Positions 58,111 through 64,000 of a stretch of DNA of 64,000 nucleotides are shown here, one piece after another (within the stretch, counting starts at the first letter, position 1; the number at the start of each line of letters is the position of its first letter). A model generated the notes under the pieces. The model was not told the origin of the DNA. It saw only the letters and a program-made list of their open reading frames with translations, and searched no databases. The position numbers and the translations under genes were made by a program. The stretch is taken from the NCBI RefSeq assembly GCF_000499845.2, contig NC_023751.2:27067862-27131861 (forward strand). The letters are read 5' to 3'. The stretch comes from Phaseolus vulgaris. Taxonomy: Eukaryota; Streptophyta; Magnoliopsida; Fabales; Fabaceae.

Positions 58111-60086
58111 AACTACTTTTAGATATCAATAATTTTTAATTTATAAAATAATATGTAACTTAATCAATATAATATTAATTATTTTTAATCTTTATAATTA
58201 GTTATTAATTAATAATTTTATTTGTAGGGAGTATTTTCATTCTATCCCTAACCTTTTTATTTCTCATAAATTATTGTACATGAATAAGGAACTCGTTAGT
58301 TATTAGTATTTTCTACTGGCCTCTAGCCAACCTATTAGAACTATTACTGTTATTCTTTTATTTATAGTTGTCTGCTTGGTTAAAGTAGAAGAAATTTAGA
58401 GAGTACAAGAGAAAATAACGAAATAAAATTAAAAATAAAGAGAATTAAGTGGTAGATGTGTAGAAAGTAAACTTATTTAGTTCAAGATAAATATAATAAA
58501 AAGAAGAAGAAATAATGAAAAATATAAAATATTATATATGTAGTTGTAAAGAAAAGAAATGAAAATGACAATTTTGCGAAAAAGACAAATTTATCCTTAT
58601 ATTTTGTTTTGAAAAAATAAATCCAAAGTTAGGTAAACATGGAATTATAATGGCCAGCAATAATTTAAAGATCACAAAATTAAAAGAGAGACATAATTGA
58701 TTAAAAAAATATAATAAGAAAGATATAATTGATTAAAAGAATAATGAAAGAAACATAATTGATTAAAAGAATGATAAAAGGGACTCAATCTATTGTAGAG
58801 AATGATAATCCATTAAATACTATTGGAATCATATATCGATCTTATAATTATAATGAGTTATAAATTTAATTATGTAGACTTTGAGTTGCTACATAATTAA
58901 TTATCATTGGCCATTAGAGACTATACATCAAATGTAAACGTATGAATACAATTTATATTAGATAATATATATTCATCATAATTCATTACCATTATACATT
59001 ATCAAATTTTTTTATATATATAACAAAAAAATGTAGAGATAATTTATATTCTTTTCCTTGACCACATAGTTTTTGTTTGCCGTGTCTCCAAACTTATCCA
59101 TTTCACATTAATTCATTCTATCCTCCCCAAACACCACATAAATGACTGGTTTCAATCCTTTCTCTAGTACGATCTTTAATAGTGTTTTTCTAAATGTACC
59201 TCTTATTTCGTATAAATGATTGGACATTAATATTAGTGATTCCAACTAAACTTTCAACCAACCTATTAAAGAGAAATATATGTGGATAAAATCTTAAAAA
59301 TTACAATCACTTGATAATTTAATATATTAATATTTTAGTTATATTTTAATATAAATTATTAATATATTATTATATTATTAGAATGGGATGTAAAATAAAT
59401 TTATATTTGTTTTATATGGTATAAAAGTATAATTTTTGCTATTAAAAGCACTACTTCTATCCTATGTAGCACAAACATTGACACGGACATTGAAACAACA
59501 CAGACACGGACACAAAAATATGTATAATATAAAAAATGTAGGACACGGGTACAGAAATCTATATATTATATAAGTATGAATTATATAAATTGACAATAAA
59601 GATTTATGTGCATTTGTTTCATCATACAACTGCTTACGTGGCAAAATTAATATTATTTTATTGGAGTTGTGGGGACTCGTGTTAAATAGATTTAAAATTT
59701 TGTTTAAGGGTCAAAATGTGAATAAATTAGGACAAAAGTAATTGAGGCACCTTCTTATCCTCCATTTTTGTAACCAATCTTCTTCATTATCGTTCACGTT
59801 TCTTCATTCTCCTTCATTACTGTAAGTGTCGTGCACATTCTCCTTCATTTTCCTTCACATTCTTGTCGTACTACAAGTTTCGCTGTCTTCCACCTTCTTC
59901 TCAAGGTTTCTCCTCCACCTTCTCTTCCACTGTGAGTTTAGGGATTGGTGACAAAGGTATTACATTTTCTATTCATTTCTTTATTAAGTGAAACATTCAT
60001 GTTGTGTGCTCTGTATTAGGTGATCCGTGTTATTTGCTATGTGCTGACCATTGTATGAGCCAAAGTCTGTGTTTAAATCTGATATG
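58111..60086. other. AT-rich non-coding flank of element F
   Basis: No gene supported. At 59465-59550 there are repeated acacggacac words. At 59750-59960 lies a CT-rich stretch (cttcttcatt, cttccacc) resembling a plant 5' UTR, but no coding sequence follows before element F. Confidence 0.5.
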
Positions 60087-61207
60087 TGTTAGAAAAGATG
60101 GCTTTAAACTAGAGGGGGGGGTGAATTGTTTAAAGGGGTTTTCGCAAACTTTTCAAAGCTGGAATGAATTTATTTCAGAAATCAATTGATTCATCAATTC
60201 AGTTAGCCAAAACAGCAAGCAAAAACTGTAGTACTAGAAAAAACAATCGGTTGTTTATACTAGCAAACAACAAACAAACTGAAATTAAAGAGTTAGAGAT
60301 AGAGAGATTGTACACAATTGTTTATACTGGTTCACTTCAAACTAGAGCTACATCCAGTCTTCTCAGAAACCTTGAGGATATCCACTAAGAAATCACCACT
60401 TGATCACTTACACCACAACCAAGAGAGTGACCTTGAAAACCTCAAGAAACACACTCTCCTTGGCCAACACTAAGATTGCTGATCTTGAACACCTCAAGAA
60501 CACACAACCAATCTCAGCAAAACACACAAACGAATTGTTCAGCAGTTTACGAAGATTACACTTGTTACAGATGAATATCTGAAATCAATACAAGTAGAAT
60601 CCTATTCCAGCACCTTGATCAATCTCTAAACTCTTAAGCAATCTCAGAACTCTTTGAAAAACTCTTAGTGAAAAACTTTATCTCAAGATTCTTATTTCTT
60701 AAAAACAGTTTTTCTGAAAATATATAGAAATATTGTTTGTTATCAAATCTTAACAAACTCTTAATTGCATTTAAAATAGATTGGTCAAAGCATTTAATGA
60801 CTGGAGCGTATTCAGTTAAAGCATTTAAAGCTCAGTCAAAGAAAATAGTTTTTCTGTTATGGTTACAAAACAAACAATCGGTTGTTTCCTCGAATCAATC
60901 GGTTGTTTTGTTACTTAACAATTTTAACCATTCAAAAACAGTTTTCAAACTTTCTCAAAACACCTAAGTGTAAACAATCGGTTGTTTCGACAAAACAATC
61001 GGTTGTTTCAACTTAGTTTGAAAAACATTTTACTTTGATAAAGAGTGAGATGCTAATTGCTTGAGATTCAATCTAAGAGTGGATTACAACATTAAACTAC
61101 CCAGAACAAAGCTTAAACCAGCACAGCAACAGCAAGCAAAGCAGAGGCTTCAACATCCTCCAAAGGATTTGGATTCTTCAAAACATTGAACACCACTTGG
61201 TTCAACA
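60087..61207 (-). repeat. 3' LTR of Sirevirus-like element F
   Basis: 1121 bp from tgttagaaaagatgg to ggttcaaca, with the G run and tgaattg near its left end as in the other LTRs. It holds at least five copies of acaatcggttgttt. The small plus-strand ORFs inside are not genes. Confidence 0.8.
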
Positions 61208-61218
61208 ATCTCCCCCTA
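61208..61218 (-). promoter_or_regulatory. Polypurine tract next to 3' LTR of F
   Basis: Minus strand tagggggagat adjoining the LTR end. Confidence 0.85.
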
Positions 61219-61452
61219 TTTGATGAAGACAAATCCCTGATGCTTGTGTTGTACCTGATTAAATCTGAAGCAATTCCTGCAATAGAACTTTGAGCAATAC
61301 ATTGAACTTCTGATATTCTGTTAGCATGCAGATAAACATTTAAAGCTTAAAACAGTTAATATCAGAACCAACCAAAATACATATTACCCCAAACTGTTTT
61401 TAACAACTTAAAAAAAAAACATAAACCTAAACAAACTGGAAACACAACATAT

Positions 61453-61463
61453 ATCTCCCCCTA
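61453..61463 (-). promoter_or_regulatory. Second polypurine tract, element F
   Basis: The same 11 bases tagggggagat 245 bp upstream on the minus strand, with identical following bases (atctccccctatttg on plus). Tract duplication is as in C. Confidence 0.75.
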
Positions 61464-61621
61464 TTTGTCTTCACAAATAGACAAAGATAAGATATAAAAC
61501 AAGATATTGTTTCCATTACATCAGAATAAACCAGCAACAGCAGAAGGAAAGAAATTTTAAAACCAGAAAAGAACAGCCAAAAACAATCGATTGTTTTGAT
61601 GACCAATCGATTGTTTTTCCT

Positions 61622-62821
61622 TCATTCTTCTTCATCAGCAAACTGAAGATCAAAGATTTGATTCTGGACAGCTTCAATTTGTTCATCTAGAGTCATAAGC
61701 CTTGCATCCATGTTGTCAAACCTTGTGTCAATCCTCTGGAAATTACTAACACAGAGATCATGGAGGCTCCTTTGATTTTCAGCAAAGCTATCTAGCCTAT
61801 CCATCATTTGTCTTTCAAAAGATGACATGGTTGACATTCTTTCTCTTTGATATCCATCAGCAGCACTAGGCCCTGCATCTTGAAAATTTCCAGTTGGATC
61901 TTCATGTTGAACATCCATATCAGCAGGTTCATCTTGTTCAAGATGAGCAGCACCACTAGATGAGGCACCATGATCACCATCCTTGCTTATGCACTTTCCA
62001 CCTACTTTTGTAAAGCCCATCTTGCTGAGTGATCCATTGTTCAACTCTTGAGTTGACTTGACCAGCTCAGAAGTTTCATCTTCAAGATTAACTTCAAAAT
62101 AGAGTAGAAACTTAGATATTAAAACAACATAGGGATAGTGGTAATCGCCTAACCTCATGGCTTTTTGCATATGTTTGATTATGTGAATCCAATTGATCTT
62201 CACTTTCTTGGTGATACAGAAGATGTAAACCAGATCTTCTTTAGTCAACACAGAGTGATTACTCCCCCTTGGAGTTAGAATCCAAGTTACAATGAGAGCA
62301 AGCAACCTCTCATCAAGCTTCAAACATCCAACCGAGCATGTGCTAACTTGAGATTGATTGTTCTTCAAGCAACTTTTGTAGAACTGGATTTTGTTAAAAT
62401 CTTCCACCACACCAAGGTTTCCCTTGTTGATTCTCATACCAGAGAACTTAAGCCCATCAACAGCAACCCAAACCTCATGAGTTATCTCCATTTCCACACC
62501 TTTCACATGAGAAACTAGATTGTTTCCCTCAAACTTCAAGTTGGTGTAGAATACCCTCACCAAATCTGGATAGATGTTCCCTTTTAGCTCCAGAAATTTT
62601 ATGAGTGATTGGTCCTTGAGAAGCCTCCTCACTTTGTCAAGCTTTTGACTTTTCAGCCAATCAAAGCACACAACCTTGGGGTTGTTTATCTTCTTAACAC
62701 TTGTTTCATACCTATACTTCTCAATGAGATCGGTGTCACCAGAAAACCAGCTTTCAAGCCTTCCTCCAGACCTTACAGCTCTGGTTTTGACTCTTTTAGA
62801 GGTGGGAGGGGTTGATTCCAT
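61622..62821 (-). CDS. Accessory post-pol ORF of element F (unknown function)
   Basis: Intact 399-residue ORF, homologous over its length to 30470-31660. Matching blocks are YPDLVRVFYTNL (versus YPDLVKVFYNNL), NLVSHVKGVEMEITHEVW, FNKIQFYKSC, LTPRGSNHSVLTKEDL and a shared NNGSLSKMGF-like stretch near residue 265. The core resembles the plant transposon-protein (Transposase_32-like) domain, from memory. An acidic linker (about 285-335) precedes a C-terminal heptad-like segment (MDRLDSFAENQ, IDTRFDNMDARLMTLDEQIE). No signal peptide or membrane span. The start at 62821 follows a 12-bp repeat and a TATA-like box. It remains open although pol has been deleted upstream. Confidence 0.8.
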   Translation of the reverse strand: MESTPPTSKRVKTRAVRSGGRLESWFSGDTDLIEKYRYETSVKKINNPKVVCFDWLKSQKLDKVRRLLKDQSLIKFLELKGNIYPDLVRVFYTNLKFEGNNLVSHVKGVEMEITHEVWVAVDGLKFSGMRINKGNLGVVEDFNKIQFYKSCLKNNQSQVSTCSVGCLKLDERLLALIVTWILTPRGSNHSVLTKEDLVYIFCITKKVKINWIHIIKHMQKAMRLGDYHYPYVVLISKFLLYFEVNLEDETSELVKSTQELNNGSLSKMGFTKVGGKCISKDGDHGASSSGAAHLEQDEPADMDVQHEDPTGNFQDAGPSAADGYQRERMSTMSSFERQMMDRLDSFAENQRSLHDLCVSNFQRIDTRFDNMDARLMTLDEQIEAVQNQIFDLQFADEEE

Positions 62822-62858
62822 GACAGCAGAGACGAAAACTCACTTCACAAATTTTTTT

Positions 62859-62894
62859 GCAAGAGATGGTGCAAGAGATATTGCAAGAGATGTT
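62859..62894 (-). repeat. Three 12-bp tandem units in the ORF leader
   Basis: gcaagagatggt, gcaagagatatt, gcaagagatgtt on the plus strand, in the 5' leader of the F accessory ORF. Confidence 0.85.
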
Positions 62895-62930
62895 GCAATT
62901 GGTTGTTCTTGTTGGAAGAATCTGCACCTG

Positions 62931-62938
62931 ATTTTATA
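62931..62938 (-). promoter_or_regulatory. TATA-like box before the F accessory ORF
   Basis: Minus strand tataaaat, 110 bp upstream of the ATG at 62821, comparable with tatataaa before the ORF in C. Confidence 0.4.
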
Positions 62939-63599
62939 GTAGTAAGAGAATCAAATTGAATTTAATTTTATTCAATGGGTACCTGATTTTCAGAGAGAGG
63001 ACTTGACTCTGTTCTGCACAGAAAATGTCAGAAAAAGCTGAAAATCACATGGTCTTCACATGTGATCTTTGACTAGTCATTAAGGCTCTTGAATTTCCAA
63101 GATTTTGGAATATATTCCTTTACGACTGTTGTAACTTCTTTTCTGAACATGCTCAGCTTTGAACACAGATCTTTTGACCAAGATTCTCCCTTTGAATTTG
63201 ATCTGCAACGGATAGAATTTCAAAAAGCAATTAAATCAATTTCTTCACAGTGCTGTCAGACTCAAAACAATCGGTTGTTTTTCTGCAGCAGTAAAAAAAA
63301 ACTTGATTTTGAAATTTTTAACCATAAACAGAAACAAATTAAAGCACATGACATTGATTAAAAGAAAATTAATCACAAGAAAGAACTTTGAAACAGAAAT
63401 TGAGAACAAATAAAGGAAGGTCTTATCCTTGTGTTGTTTCTTCAATGAGCCAATTGCTTGTTGATCAAGAAAACTTCTTTTCACTGTTTTGATCTTTTGC
63501 ATAGCATTGATTCAGCTTCAATGACTGCCTTTTTCTTCAACAGCTTGATCAGATGGCTCAGTTCTTCTTTTTCTCTTTATTTTTCCTGCATAAACAAAT
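62939..63599 (-). other. Spacer replacing pol in element F
   Basis: Non-coding sequence between the gag end and the accessory ORF; no protease, integrase, RT or RNase H motif in any frame. Contains one acaatcggttgttt word at 63268. In C the equivalent interval holds more than 3 kb of pol. Confidence 0.6.
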
Positions 63600-63947
63600 T
63601 CAAGTTGCAAGATTTGGTCCCCTTACAAATTTGGGTCCATTTGGCTTTACTTTGCTGTTAGAAACATCACATCCCTTAGGAATCCATTTCATAAGACCTT
63701 TAGGAACATAATATTTTCTAATTTTACAGAATCTAACAGAGTGGCATTTCTTCATGCAATAGAAGCATGTAACAACCGGTTGTTTCGTCTTAACAATCAG
63801 TTGTTTTTCTGATTTTCTTAAAAAACTTTTTGAAAACCTATCTTGCTTGTTCTGTGGATTGAAGCCTAAACCAGCCTTTCCAAAAACACAGCTTTGAGAT
63901 GCCAAGACATTCTCAAAGTTTGATTTCCCCTTTGAAAGCTTGTCCAC
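63600..63947 (-). pseudogene. gag: gag C-terminal (zinc-knuckle) fragment of element F
   Basis: A 115-codon frame, perhaps continuing beyond its ATG toward the window edge. It has SNFENVLASQSCVFGKAGLG, a zinc knuckle CFYCMKKCHSVRFC (the usual Gly before His is Cys here), RKYYVPKGLMKWIPKG and GPKFVRGPNL. This is the gag end typical of Sirevirus-like copia. It stops at 63600 without passing into protease, consistent with an internal deletion. Two acaaccggttgttt-type words lie in frame here. Confidence 0.75.
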
Positions 63948-64000
63948 AGTTTCAACAAGATAGTGAACCTTTTTCTCAAGATTTTCACAATTTGTGCAAA

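Noticed and set aside
60004..60967. Several 60-76-codon plus-strand ORFs
   Set aside because: They are antisense to the LTR of element F or in its immediate flank.
1..64000. CRISPR arrays, bacterial operons, riboswitches, rRNA or tRNA genes
   Set aside because: Repeats here are LTRs, TRIMs and minisatellites of a plant genome. The tRNA-like words are primer binding sites only. No cloverleaf or rRNA segment was recognised by eye; a tRNAscan run would settle the tRNA question.

Overview
This is plant nuclear DNA, almost certainly from a papilionoid legume of the bean/cowpea/soybean group. The evidence is a legume-type polygalacturonase-inhibiting protein (PGIP) gene, TRIM elements with LTRs of the type common in legumes, AT-rich intergenic DNA, and nested Ty1/copia and Ty3/gypsy retrotransposons. 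The genus is inference. Only one ordinary host gene is recognisable, the intronless PGIP gene at 15301-16311 (+). Nearly everything else that codes belongs to retrotransposons.

Layout. 1-2003: 5' end of a minus-strand copia element (gag start, primer binding site, LTR), called G here. 2004-15000: AT-rich non-coding DNA with a complete 295-bp TRIM (6362-6656), a diverged dispersed repeat with ~80-bp tandem units (7550-8735), and a duplicated segment (4140-5245 versus 11660-14060) whose second copy carries an LTR fragment, a decayed copia RNase H and a TRIM LTR fragment. 15045-16440: a (TA)n tract, PGIP, and a 3' UTR holding a decayed copy of the end of the coding region. 18855-21754: an LTR-like block with telomere-type repeats, then a second TRIM split by a solo copia LTR.

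24197-49072 is a four-level nest. Element D (copia, decayed) was hit in its integrase by element C (Sirevirus-like copia, 24227-45910, target duplication gtggt). The 3' LTR of C was hit by element A (gag-only gypsy, 32757-45167, duplication tttcc). The leader of A was hit by element B (gag-pol gypsy related to A, 35504-43265, duplication aaaag). LTR divergence counted by eye is about 2% for C, 2% for A and 1.2% for B, consistent with this order. 49073-54000 holds a probable solo gypsy LTR, an inverted D-type LTR, a GT-rich block, a copia gag relic and a solo LTR with an internal 300-bp duplication. 54000-60086 is AT-rich with one LINE-ORF1-like relic. 60087-64000 is the 3' half of a minus-strand Sirevirus-like element (F) that has lost pol.

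The most interesting signal is an accessory ORF of about 400 residues between pol and the 3' LTR in two different Sirevirus-like elements: 30470-31660 in C and 61622-62821 in F. Both are uninterrupted, clearly homologous, end in a heptad-like tail, and have a TATA-like box 110-170 bp upstream. In C the adjacent gag-pol frame has four nonsense codons; in F pol is gone. Coordinates of LTR ends and target duplications were read directly. Family names and functions are from memory of protein families and were not searched.
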